A stretch of 43,008 nucleotides of DNA, from positions 1-43,008 of the forward strand of contig CADDYV010000029.1 of the NCBI GenBank assembly GCA_902810695.1, in the 5' to 3' direction. This DNA is from Actinomycetota bacterium (GTDB taxonomy: Bacteria > Actinomycetota > Rubrobacteria > Rubrobacterales > Rubrobacteraceae). A model generated the notes under the pieces. It searched no databases and had not been told where the DNA came from. It was given only the letters and a program-made list of their open reading frames with translations. This document shows positions 15,546 to 23,651 of this stretch, one piece after another. The first letter of the stretch is position 1; each line of letters begins with the position of its first letter. Position numbers and translations under genes: made by a program.

Positions 15546-17385
15546 GTGAGATCTCCCTGCTCTGCGTCGATTGCGGAACCTGGATCGCCTCCCGTGTGGA
15601 CGATAGATCAGATTCGCCGCGAGCTTCAACCACCGGCAGCCCTATTCCACCACTGTCGGACAGGCCGGGAACCGGCGCGATCACACCGTATCGGCGCAAC
15701 GCCACGTAGACCTGCCGAAGGTGTTCGACCACGTGTATACCTTCCGGGCTCTCGATCCGGACTACCCCTTCGGGGGGCGCAGCGCCACTGAGTAGCGCGC
15801 GGCTTACGTCCCACTCCCGCCACTTGCGGCGATGGCGTTCCGTCTGGAAGTCTGTATGGGACCAGTGGTCGAACTGGTCCTGGTCAAGCCACTTCAACTC
15901 GAAGCATGTCCAGTCCGGAATCTGGAGGAGATTTTCTGCCCAGGGTCGCACGATCTCCCAGTCGAAGCCCTTGATAAACGTGTGGTCAGGGGAGTTGCGC
16001 CAGCCCCAAAGCTCGTGGGGCATTGTCCCGAGATCCACGTAAGCGACACGGCTACTCTCCACATATACCGGGGAGCGACACATTCTTACTGTTCCATCGG
16101 AGCCCTCAAGCTGCCAGGAGAGATCCCGCAACACCCTCTCCCCTTGCGGACTTAACACCATGTCCCCATCCCACTTCAATGCATATCTCGTCCTTACATG
16201 CGAAAAGCTCCAGTTGTAGAAGTAAGTCAAACTGTGCACCGAATCGGGGTAGGTGGCAAGGTGCTCCGGTCCACACCTCGATACCTCAAAGGGGTATGAG
16301 AGCACCCGCAGCTTCTCTTCCAGACCTTCTTCCCCAGCGACCTGGTGGGCAAGATCTGGGGTTCCATCTGTGGAGAGGTTGTCTACCAGGACAACTTCTT
16401 CTACCGAGCGGAGCACCCCTGGCAGCACCCAGGGGATGGATTGGGCTTCGTTTTTGACCCTCATCACTGCTGTAAAGCCTGAGCTTGAGGGTTTTGTTAC
16501 CCACTTCCAGCGGATCGCGTACTCTCCTATCCCCTCCCGGTTCGGCCACCATTCCCGACCGGAGAACGCCCAGTCCTCAGCCATGTGCCGCCTGCGCGGG
16601 TTCGAGGGATCGAGTTCCTGGTCGGAAGTGTAGGTCTTGAGCTCGTCCTGCGAGGGCAGCACGATATTCTCCTCGTTCAACCTCGCGCGCCAGCTATGCC
16701 AGCCGCGGTCCAGCTCCGCCTTCTCGAAGCTGCGGTTCCCGTACTTTTGTAGGAGGTGCTCACCACTCAGGAAGAGGTAATGCTTCATCGGGAATTTAAC
16801 CGGATAAAGCTTCATTCCCGGGAAACTCAGCTTGTGTCCACCCGAGTCGGCTAGCCCCACGGGTCCACTCTGCTGTCGCCATGCGTTCACCCGATGTGGA
16901 GACGAGGATGGGCTAAATGGGTAGTACCAGCGCATCGTCCTCTGATAGTCCGGGTGGTCGTGGTCGGGAGATTCGCGGGTAGGCACGAAGACGAACTCCT
17001 GGAAGTCCACCGCGTTGTAGCCGGCCTCCTCGACCTCGGCGAAGGCTTCGGCGAGCGTCTGATCCGCACGAGGCGGCAGGCGGATCTCGTCTGCATCCAC
17101 GTGCATGAACCAGTCCGCTTCCAGCGTGGAAGCCAGTTCCTCTTTGCGCTCGAGGATTGCCTGCCACCTGTAGATCCCCTCGCGGCGGGGGAAAGTCTCA
17201 ATGCCGACCACCCCACGCCCGAGGTACTCTCTGGCGATCTCCACGGTACGGTCGGTGGAGCAGTTGTCTATCAGGTAGACGCACACGCCCTGGCCTATGA
17301 GATGCTCGATACACCCCCGGATAAAGCGTTCCTCGTTGTAGGTGGCCAGTATAGCCACCACGCGTACTCGATGAGAGGAGCTCAT
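15538..17385 (-). CDS. Two-domain GT2 glycosyltransferase
   Basis: 615 residues with two GT2-type modules. Domain 1 (about 8-250) has VAILATYNEERFIRGCIEHL, LIDNCSTDRTVEIA and WFMHVDADEIR (DADE at 97-100). Domain 2 (about 285-590) has AVMRVKNEAQSIPW, LVDNLSTDGTPDL and KWDGD (about 404-408), and is paralogous to the 13523-14446 protein. The ATG at 17385 has GAGGGTG upstream. It heads a tight run 17385-12224. It probably adds two sugars or a repeating disaccharide during glycan assembly. Codons about 282-430 are DNA-identical to the paralogue. Confidence 0.82.
   Translation of the reverse strand: MSSSHRVRVVAILATYNEERFIRGCIEHLIGQGVCVYLIDNCSTDRTVEIAREYLGRGVVGIETFPRREGIYRWQAILERKEELASTLEADWFMHVDADEIRLPPRADQTLAEAFAEVEEAGYNAVDFQEFVFVPTRESPDHDHPDYQRTMRWYYPFSPSSSPHRVNAWRQQSGPVGLADSGGHKLSFPGMKLYPVKFPMKHYLFLSGEHLLQKYGNRSFEKAELDRGWHSWRARLNEENIVLPSQDELKTYTSDQELDPSNPRRRHMAEDWAFSGREWWPNREGIGEYAIRWKWVTKPSSSGFTAVMRVKNEAQSIPWVLPGVLRSVEEVVLVDNLSTDGTPDLAHQVAGEEGLEEKLRVLSYPFEVSRCGPEHLATYPDSVHSLTYFYNWSFSHVRTRYALKWDGDMVLSPQGERVLRDLSWQLEGSDGTVRMCRSPVYVESSRVAYVDLGTMPHELWGWRNSPDHTFIKGFDWEIVRPWAENLLQIPDWTCFELKWLDQDQFDHWSHTDFQTERHRRKWREWDVSRALLSGAAPPEGVVRIESPEGIHVVEHLRQVYVALRRYGVIAPVPGLSDSGGIGLPVVEARGESDLSSTREAIQVPQSTQSREISHE
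16094..16543. repeat. 450-bp exact direct repeat, copy B2 (partner 13965-14414)
   Basis: This is the second copy of the exact repeat, inside domain 2 of the two-domain glycosyltransferase. Outside the tract the two genes are only moderately similar, for example WGWRNSPDHTFIKGFDWE here and WGWRNSPAYTFAKAFDWE there. Confidence 0.92.
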
Positions 17386-17591
17386 CTTCTAATTCACCCT
17401 CGGAGAAAGTTCTCTATTCTTATTTCTTGCATCTCTGGTAGGTTTGGGGCTCTGTTTAACGACATCTAAGAATATTCAACTCCCTGAAGTTTTCGATCTC
17501 GATACCCGTCCAGCTAGTAACGGTTGGACTGTAGCAGGTTTTGAGCAGTTTTGCGAGAGTATTCGCAGAACGCACATCGGAGCTCGACCTC

Positions 17592-17616
17592 GCTGCTCCC
17601 GGACCGCTAGAGCAGC
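17592..17616 (-). terminator. Hairpin just downstream of the 17619-18743 operon
   Basis: A perfect 7-bp stem, GCTGCTC (17592-17598) with GAGCAGC (17610-17616) and an 11-base loop, begins two bases beyond the stop at 17619. The T-run (17617-17620) is on the plus-strand side, so for the minus-strand operon it would be a stem without a U-tract. The rest of the 17386-17618 gap holds no gene. Confidence 0.4.
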
Positions 17617-17618
17617 TT

Positions 17619-18743
17619 TTACCAATCGTCATCCGCTTCATAGCCGAGCCTGATGAGCAGCCCTCCTGCCTCTTTCTTGAAAACCTGTTTGTCCCGCTGG
17701 GTAAAGATGTTTTTCCAGTCGCCCGCCACACCTTTTCTGTAGAAGGAGGCGGCGTCTTCCTCTCCCCTTTTCCTTCCCTTCGCCAGTTTCTCGAAGCGGG
17801 TCGAGTTTACGCACTTTCCCACGGATTCGTCGTCGGAGGAGACGCCGAGGAATTCCAGAAGGGTACGGAATTCGCGTTCCGGCCTCTCCAGCAGGGCTTC
17901 GTACTGGATCTCCCTGTAGTTCTCGCCGAGGAGGGCCGGTCCGTCTTTTGTAGCCTGACCTACCCTGCTGCTCCAGTCCGAGGCGAGTTGTTCGAGCTGG
18001 CCTTTTGCAAAGATGCTCTGCCCGGATTCCGCGAACTTTTTCGGGTCCGCGCGGTAGGCTTCGCGTTTTACCGCTATCTCGGAGCCTTCTTTTACGTTGC
18101 CGAAGTTCCAGAGGTGGTGCGCGGCGGAGACGGCCATGTCTCTGCCGTCCCTTATAATGTGGATGACCCTGGCTTCGGGGTAGATACGCGATATCTCCCG
18201 CACCATCTCCGGGTTTAGAAGAGGAGATTTGTCCCCCACCAGCCTCTTGCCGCTCTTCAGGAGATCCTGGATCAGGAAGTAGTCGGCGGCCATGCGAACG
18301 AGGTTCTCCAGGTGCTCTCCGGGATCTCCGTCCCGGCTCCAGACGGACCGCTCGACCCAGATCCGGAGGTAGTCGGCGTCCAAAAGCGCGGCGTAGAGCG
18401 AGCTTGCGGGGCGATCAATCTCCTCTTTTTTGAGGGCTTTGCGCTTCCAGTCTGCGCCGAAGATGCGGCCCTCTCCTTTGCAGAGTATTTCCGGGTGGGC
18501 GTCGAGCATCTGCATCAGCCACGTGGTCCCCGACCTCATGTGCCCGATGACGAAGAAGACGGGCGTTGAGGTCTCCGGCGGCTCCACTCCCCTCCGCGCA
18601 AGCTCGCGCTCCAGGGCGGATATCCGGGCGTTTCTGGCGGCGATCTGACGCCGCGCCTGCCTGCCGGGGTTTACCTCACGCAACAGACGCACCGGATCCT
18701 TGAGTGCCCGCATCAGGCGGTGTATTTCCTGCGGAAGCGGCAC
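17619..18743 (-). CDS. Sulfotransferase (Sulfotransfer_1/3) with N-terminal coil
   Basis: 374 residues. A basic helix (RQARRQIAARNARISALERE) precedes the catalytic domain. The 5'-phosphosulfate loop is GHMRSGTTWLMQMLDAHPEI. The 3'-phosphate site is ARVIHIIRDGRDMAVSAAHH. The GTG start at 18743 overlaps the rmlD stop by one base (TAGTG), so it is the last gene of the 21899-17619 operon. It ties sulfation directly to rhamnose-dependent glycan assembly. Confidence 0.87.
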   Translation of the reverse strand: MPLPQEIHRLMRALKDPVRLLREVNPGRQARRQIAARNARISALERELARRGVEPPETSTPVFFVIGHMRSGTTWLMQMLDAHPEILCKGEGRIFGADWKRKALKKEEIDRPASSLYAALLDADYLRIWVERSVWSRDGDPGEHLENLVRMAADYFLIQDLLKSGKRLVGDKSPLLNPEMVREISRIYPEARVIHIIRDGRDMAVSAAHHLWNFGNVKEGSEIAVKREAYRADPKKFAESGQSIFAKGQLEQLASDWSSRVGQATKDGPALLGENYREIQYEALLERPEREFRTLLEFLGVSSDDESVGKCVNSTRFEKLAKGRKRGEEDAASFYRKGVAGDWKNIFTQRDKQVFKKEAGGLLIRLGYEADDDW

Positions 18744-19582
18744 TAACCTCGCTCCAGCGCGCCTTCTCTGCGAAGGTAGTCCTCAAGCGCCTCGCGCCAG
18801 TGGCGCAGGGTGGGGCTGCCTATATTAGAGAGAACCCCGTTGGCCGGGCGCGCCGCCGGGAGGGGATATTCGGAGGTTGGGATGGGGAGCACCTCGACCT
18901 CGACTCCGGCGAGGGTGAAGATATCACGAGCAAACTCGTACCAGGAGCACGAACCGGAGTTGGTTACGTGGTAGAGGCCGTAGAGCCCGTTCTCGATGAT
19001 ATCGGCGATGCCTCCCGCCAGGTCGCGGGCGTAGGTCGGCGTGATGTACTCGTCTTCTTTGACCTTGAGCGTGTCCCTCTCCTTCGCCACGCGCAGCATC
19101 GTGCGCACGAAGTTGTGCCCCTCCCCGTAGACTCCGGCGGAACGGACGACGTACCAGCGGCGGCAGAGGCGCATGACGTACTCCTCGCCGGCCAGCTTGG
19201 TGCGCCCGTAGGCGCTTATGGGGTTCGGCAGGTCGAAGGGCTCGTATGGGCGCTCCGAGGAGCCGTCGAAGACGTAGTTGGTGCTCACGTGCAGAAGCTC
19301 ACTGCCCTGACACTCACAGAGCTGGGCCAGGTTGCGCGGTCCGAGGGCGTTCACCCGGTAGGCCAGCTCCGTCTCCGTTTCGCAGCCATCCACGTTGGTG
19401 TAGGCGGCGGCGTTCACCACGATATCCGGCGCGTGGACATCCAGGGCTTTCTCTACGGCTTCGGGGTCGGCGATGTCCAGCTCTTGGTGGGAGAAGGCGG
19501 CAACCTTGTGTCCCCGTTCAGGGAGCATCTCCGCCAGCTCCCGCCCGAGCTGTCCCTGCGAACCGGTTACGAGAATCTTCAT
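18743..19582 (-). CDS. rfbD: dTDP-4-dehydrorhamnose reductase
   Basis: The last step of dTDP-L-rhamnose synthesis, NAD(P)H-dependent reduction of dTDP-4-keto-rhamnose. It has the RmlD hallmarks: MKILVTGSQGQLGRELAEML with the GxxGxxG loop, ELDIADPEAV, NAAAYTNVDGCE, STNYVFDG and the catalytic YGRTK (YxxxK). Its 279 residues are the usual length. The ATG at 19582 lies 18 bases below the GT4 stop. rmlA and rmlC are 11-12 kb away on the same strand and rmlB is not in the window, so the pathway genes are scattered. Confidence 0.95.
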   Translation of the reverse strand: MKILVTGSQGQLGRELAEMLPERGHKVAAFSHQELDIADPEAVEKALDVHAPDIVVNAAAYTNVDGCETETELAYRVNALGPRNLAQLCECQGSELLHVSTNYVFDGSSERPYEPFDLPNPISAYGRTKLAGEEYVMRLCRRWYVVRSAGVYGEGHNFVRTMLRVAKERDTLKVKEDEYITPTYARDLAGGIADIIENGLYGLYHVTNSGSCSWYEFARDIFTLAGVEVEVLPIPTSEYPLPAARPANGVLSNIGSPTLRHWREALEDYLRREGALERG

Positions 19583-19600
19583 GCAAATCCTCCGAAGCCT

Positions 19601-20941
19601 CTAGCGCCTGCTCTCGAGGAGAGAATTGTAAAGCTCCTCCAGTTCGCCCGCGTACTCCCGGACGGTCTTGACCGCTCCGATCCCGGCGCGCAATCTCCCG
19701 ATCAGACCCGGCTCCGTAGCCAGCCGCTCCAGTTGATGACCCAGATCCCGGGCGTCCTCCCGCTCGAAGAGCAGCCCGTTTTGCTCGGGCTTCACGAACT
19801 CCGACATCCCGCCCAGGTCGGCGGCTATCACGGGGAGCTTCGCGGCGAAGGCCTCGAAGATGACGCCGGGGGCGTTCTCGTACCAGCGGGAAGGCACCGC
19901 GAGAACATCCATCTCCGAGAGCACCCGCCCCAGCTCCTCTCGCCGGAACGGTCCCGAAAACGTTATCCGTCCGTCTCCCTTCGCCAGCCCCGAAAGCTCC
20001 TCCGCGTATTCTTCATAACCCCTGGAGCTGCCGTGGATGGTGAGCGTCGCTTCCAGATCCGGGGACTGCCTGAAAGCCTGGATGAGCAGGTCGCAGCCCT
20101 TGTGTGGGGCCAGAGTCCCGACGAAGCCGACCCTCAGAGGCGGTATCTCCCTTTCGGGGACGACCGGAATGTCCGTGGTATCTATGCCGTAGGGCAGAAT
20201 CTCTATCTTTCCCGCTCCCACGCCGTTGGAGAGGAGCAGATCACGCGCCAGGCGCGTGTAGACGATGATGCGGTCTGCGCACTCCATCTTCTCCCTGATG
20301 TACCCCGCGCGCTCCCTCACATCTCCCACCTGCCGGAGCGGACCCACGAAGCGGGGGAGCGGGGTCCGGGAGAGGAGACCGGCGGCTCTGATCGCCGCGT
20401 CGGGCAGCGGTGCAACCCTGGCTTTCAGGCGGGAGTCGGGGTTCCGGCTCGCTATGCACCGGATGCAGTGGGCGACCTCCGGCCCCCTGCACAGCACGCC
20501 GTCGTGACGGTAAAGGTCCACCACCGGGCACACCGTCCAGAAATCCGCCGCCGTAAACACCACCGGCGCGCCGGTCTCCTCGAAAACCGGCAAGGCGCCC
20601 GCCGAGAGCCCCTGCAGGTGCATGGCGTGGATGACATCCGGCCCTATCTCTTGCGCGTACTCCCGCGCCCTCTCTGCCATGACCTCGTTCTCGTAGTTCA
20701 GGCGGTAGGGGCGGGAGAGCCCTTCCTGCGGGCGTCCCACCCTCCGAACGGGGAGGTCCTCGAACTCGTAGTCTTCGATATCGCCGGGCACGATGTCGCC
20801 GTGCGGGACGCTCCGTTTGGCCGCGAAAACGAAGGGTTCGTGGCCCCGCGACTGCAGCTCCCGCGCCAGGTTCAGCGTCACGACCTCTACTCCGGCGGAG
20901 TGATCCGGGAAAAACTGGTGGGCGGCGAAGAGAATCCTCAC
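19601..20941 (-). CDS. Glycosyltransferase, GT4 family
   Basis: 446 residues of GT-B fold. It starts VRILFAAHQFFPDHSAGVEV with the usual glycine-containing N-terminal loop. A cysteine cluster (C..C...C..C around DFWTVCPVVDLY, VLCRGPEVAHCIRC) matches a common GT4 subgroup. The C-terminal part has VGFVGTLAPHKGCDLL and ENAPGVIFEAFAAKLPVIA, the E-x7-E motif. The GTG at 20941 follows the upstream stop by 22 bases. The longer start at 21085 reads through the neighbouring gene and is rejected. Together with rmlD and the rhamnosyltransferase-like gene this points to a rhamnose-containing chain. Confidence 0.87.
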   Translation of the reverse strand: MRILFAAHQFFPDHSAGVEVVTLNLARELQSRGHEPFVFAAKRSVPHGDIVPGDIEDYEFEDLPVRRVGRPQEGLSRPYRLNYENEVMAERAREYAQEIGPDVIHAMHLQGLSAGALPVFEETGAPVVFTAADFWTVCPVVDLYRHDGVLCRGPEVAHCIRCIASRNPDSRLKARVAPLPDAAIRAAGLLSRTPLPRFVGPLRQVGDVRERAGYIREKMECADRIIVYTRLARDLLLSNGVGAGKIEILPYGIDTTDIPVVPEREIPPLRVGFVGTLAPHKGCDLLIQAFRQSPDLEATLTIHGSSRGYEEYAEELSGLAKGDGRITFSGPFRREELGRVLSEMDVLAVPSRWYENAPGVIFEAFAAKLPVIAADLGGMSEFVKPEQNGLLFEREDARDLGHQLERLATEPGLIGRLRAGIGAVKTVREYAGELEELYNSLLESRR

Positions 20942-20963
20942 GTCCGAAAAATTATACGGGAGT

Positions 20964-21899
20964 CTAGACCCCCTCGCCCAGAAAGCGGTCCAGTTGGGGA
21001 TATCTACCTCGTTTACCAGCCAGGTACGTTCCCACCTGGCTGGCGACCGCGTATCCGGCGGCGTGCGGCGCGAGGCGCAGCGCATCCAGCGGCCTCTCGT
21101 CTTCGAGGAGCAACCGGCAGAGGTGCAGGAAAGATCCCAGAGTGTTCGCGAACATGCTGCCCAGGTTGGGGGACTGCCTGATCCCGAAGAGCTCCAGGAG
21201 CAGAAGCTGGTTGACGTAGTGGCGCTTGAGATCGTAGGCCAGCCCCCGCTCGTGCGAGTGGAAAACGGTGGAACGCGGCTCGTAGACGAGCTTGTATCCT
21301 GCCTCCAGTACCCTCTTGCCCCACCGCAGGTCCTCGCCGAAACCCGCAGTCTCGAAGGGGATATCCTCCCACACCGAACGGCGCAGACACGAGCTCACGT
21401 CGTCGAAGGTGGCGAGGTGCAGGCGCTCCTCCGGCGGCAACTCGGAGTAGGTTCCGGGCGCGTACTGCTCGCGCCACCTGGGGCTCGATGTCGGCCAGTC
21501 CTTCATTAGCGCGCGGGTCAGGGCACCGCATCCGGGGCGGGGGAGCTGGCGACCGTAGACCCCGGCCACCTGCCTGTCCTCCATGTTCTCGACCATCGCG
21601 CCCAGCCACCGCCGGTCCAGCGGCAAGGCATCCTGCACGATGAAGGCCACGAACTCGCCCCTCGCGTGCGAAGCTCCCAGGTTGCGGGCCGCGCCGTGAT
21701 CGAACTCCCCTTTGGGTATCTCATGGACAGCAGCCCCGCAAGCACGGGCTAGCTCCACGGTGCCGTCATCGGAGCCGGAGTCAATTACCAGCAACTCCGT
21801 ATCGAGGTCTCCGTCCTGCTCCGAGATTCTGGTGAGAAGCTCCTCGAAGCGCGCCCCTGCGTTCAAGGTGGGTACGACGACCGAGACCAGAGGGGTCAT
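20964..21899 (-). CDS. Rhamnosyltransferase-like GT2
   Basis: 311 residues. It has VSVVVPTLNAGARFEELL, LLVIDSGSDDGTVELA, the GEFDHGAARNLGASHARGEF block and VAFIVQDALPLDRRWL, a set characteristic of bacterial rhamnosyltransferases that use dTDP-L-rhamnose. It is the first gene of the operon that ends with a sulfotransferase and includes rmlD, which supports dTDP-rhamnose as donor. The ATG at 21899 has a weak GAGG directly upstream. A 179-base AT-rich gap separates it from the divergent amidase gene. Confidence 0.87.
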   Translation of the reverse strand: MTPLVSVVVPTLNAGARFEELLTRISEQDGDLDTELLVIDSGSDDGTVELARACGAAVHEIPKGEFDHGAARNLGASHARGEFVAFIVQDALPLDRRWLGAMVENMEDRQVAGVYGRQLPRPGCGALTRALMKDWPTSSPRWREQYAPGTYSELPPEERLHLATFDDVSSCLRRSVWEDIPFETAGFGEDLRWGKRVLEAGYKLVYEPRSTVFHSHERGLAYDLKRHYVNQLLLLELFGIRQSPNLGSMFANTLGSFLHLCRLLLEDERPLDALRLAPHAAGYAVASQVGTYLAGKRGRYPQLDRFLGEGV

Positions 21900-22037
21900 C
21901 CTCGACCGCCCGGTTTTCTCGTAAATCCCCTGCTATCGGCCATCAAGGTTGACTCCCGGCGCATCAGACCTCCAGATAGAGCGGGTATATTGCAACTAAA
22001 ATCACAATAAATTTTTGCGTAATTTCATCCAAAAGGC

Positions 22038-22066
22038 TTAACTTTTCTTGATGCTCGTCCGATAAT
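22038..22066 (+). promoter_or_regulatory. Promoter of the secreted amidase
   Basis: TTAACT (22038-22043) and GATAAT (22061-22066) are separated by exactly 17 bases, in an AT-rich stretch between divergent genes. Transcription would start near 22073, almost at the ATG at 22079. It would leave about 27 bases before the TTG at 22100. Confidence 0.55.
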
Positions 22067-22078
22067 TAGTTTAGAGCA

Positions 22079-23620
22079 ATGCGACTATGGAGGGGGAAAT
22101 TGCGCAGGATTGCTTCTATCTTCCTGATCTTATGCGCCATCGTGGCCGCTGGCCTCATCGGGCCGGGTGGTGATGCAAAGGCTCAGGGCAAACAGGGAAC
22201 GACGCAAGATCATGCGATTCAGTCCGAGGTCCAGGCCGCCGCGAAGAAGTACGGCGTGCCGGAGAAGCTGCTTCTGGCGATGGGCTACGTCAACTCGCGT
22301 TGGGAGATGCCCCCGGTCAGCCCGTACAAGAAAGGCAACCCGGATGCCAGGGGAACCTACGGCGTCATGCAGCTCGCCCAGAACCCGTCGCAGAACACCC
22401 TGGGCGAGGCGGCCAAACTTACCGGCATCTCCGAGAAGAAACTCGAAATGAACCGTGCGGCGAACATCCGGGGAGCTGCGGCGGTGCTGTCCAGGATGCA
22501 GGGAAAGAACAAGCCTTCCAGCGTAGAGGGCTGGTACAGGACGGTGGCGAAATACGGCGGCGGCTCTGTCTACGCTGATCAGGTCTTCCAGACCCTCGAA
22601 CAGGGAGCCTCGACGAAGACCTCGAGTGGGGAGCAGGTGCGGATATCACCGCAACCGGGCGTGAAGCCCCAGGCCACCTACTCGCCCCAGTCAGGCTCGC
22701 GCGCCGACTATCGCCGCGCCAGATGGTACGGGACCAACGGCAACAACTACACACCTGCCAACCGGCCCCACGACCTCAAGATAAACAAGATAGTCATTCA
22801 CGTAACCCAGAGCTCGTGGGGGAGCGCCATAAACTGGTTCAAGGACCCGAGGGCGCAGGCATCGGCGCACTACGTGATCCGCTCCAGAGACGGGTTCATA
22901 GGCCAGTCGGTGAGGGAGCACAACATCGCCTGGCATGCGGGCAACTGGAACTACAACCAGCACTCCATCGGCATCGAGCACGAAGGTTACGTAAATAACC
23001 CCAAGTGGTTTACCAACGCGATGTACCACTCTTCGGCGCGGCTGGTGGCCCACCTGTGCAGGAAGTACCACATACCCATAAACCGCAAGCACATCATCGG
23101 GCACTACCAGGTTCCCGGCTCGGACCACACCGACCCTGGCAGGTACTGGAACTGGCACAAGTACATGCGTCTGATCAGGCACTACGCGGGCGCTCATCAC
23201 CGCAAGCTCGTTTACCAGCAGATAGTGGATAACTCTTCCTCCCGGTTCCAGGCCTCAAAGCACTGGGGACACAGCCACTGGAGCAAGCTGCGCCACGGCT
23301 CCGGCTACCGCTTCGCCCGGCCCAAGTCTGTCTCCGACCCGGCGAAGTTCTACATGAAAGTGCCGAGGACCGCCAGGTACGCGGTTTACGCGTGGTGGCC
23401 CGCGGACAGCGGCTACAACAGCCGCGCCCCGATCGGGGTAAAGACCACCTCCGGGTTCAGGTGGGTGCACGTCAACCAGCGCAAAAACGGCGGGCACTGG
23501 GTGCGCCTGGGGACATTCCGGATGCCGAAGGGCAAGGCCAGGAGGATCATGGTCTCCCGCTGGACCAGCGGCAAGGGCCTCATCATCGCCGACGCCGTGA
23601 TGATCCGCCGCTACCGCTAG
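22079..23620 (+). CDS. Secreted N-acetylmuramoyl-L-alanine amidase (Amidase_2) with N-terminal SLT-like and C-terminal golvesin-like domains
   Basis: 513 residues. A signal peptide (basic start, IASIFLILCAIVAAGLIG core, cleavage near AKA-Q) leads to a lysozyme/transglycosylase-like segment (about 45-170: KKYGVPEKLLLAMGYVNSRW, GTYGVMQL). The zinc amidase domain (about 235-365) has likely ligands in IVIH (about 240), IIGHYQ (about 342) and TDPG. The C-terminal domain (about 390-513: YAVYAWWPADSGYNSRAP, GGHWVRLGTFRM, IADAVMI) resembles the golvesin/xanthan-lyase-like beta domain. It cleaves the peptidoglycan amide bond outside the cell. The ATG at 22079 is nearly leaderless. TTG 22100 has GGAGGGG upstream and is an equally good start. 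The SLT glutamate is not obvious, so that domain may be a binding module. Confidence 0.88.
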   Translation: MRLWRGKLRRIASIFLILCAIVAAGLIGPGGDAKAQGKQGTTQDHAIQSEVQAAAKKYGVPEKLLLAMGYVNSRWEMPPVSPYKKGNPDARGTYGVMQLAQNPSQNTLGEAAKLTGISEKKLEMNRAANIRGAAAVLSRMQGKNKPSSVEGWYRTVAKYGGGSVYADQVFQTLEQGASTKTSSGEQVRISPQPGVKPQATYSPQSGSRADYRRARWYGTNGNNYTPANRPHDLKINKIVIHVTQSSWGSAINWFKDPRAQASAHYVIRSRDGFIGQSVREHNIAWHAGNWNYNQHSIGIEHEGYVNNPKWFTNAMYHSSARLVAHLCRKYHIPINRKHIIGHYQVPGSDHTDPGRYWNWHKYMRLIRHYAGAHHRKLVYQQIVDNSSSRFQASKHWGHSHWSKLRHGSGYRFARPKSVSDPAKFYMKVPRTARYAVYAWWPADSGYNSRAPIGVKTTSGFRWVHVNQRKNGGHWVRLGTFRMPKGKARRIMVSRWTSGKGLIIADAVMIRRYR

Positions 23621-23651
23621 ACCCCGAGCACAGCCCCGCGGGGATGTCCGG

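Noticed and set aside
12246-16543. Insertion sequence or composite transposon as source of the ~450-bp repeats
   Set aside because: No transposase, terminal inverted repeats or target duplications; the repeat borders lie inside homologous coding sequence, which fits gene conversion instead.
18704-21181. Long plus-strand open frame (825 codons) opposite rmlD and the GT4
   Set aside because: It is an antisense shadow of GC-rich genes with clear family motifs on the minus strand. Its translation is Arg/Gly/Val/His-rich without recognisable domains.
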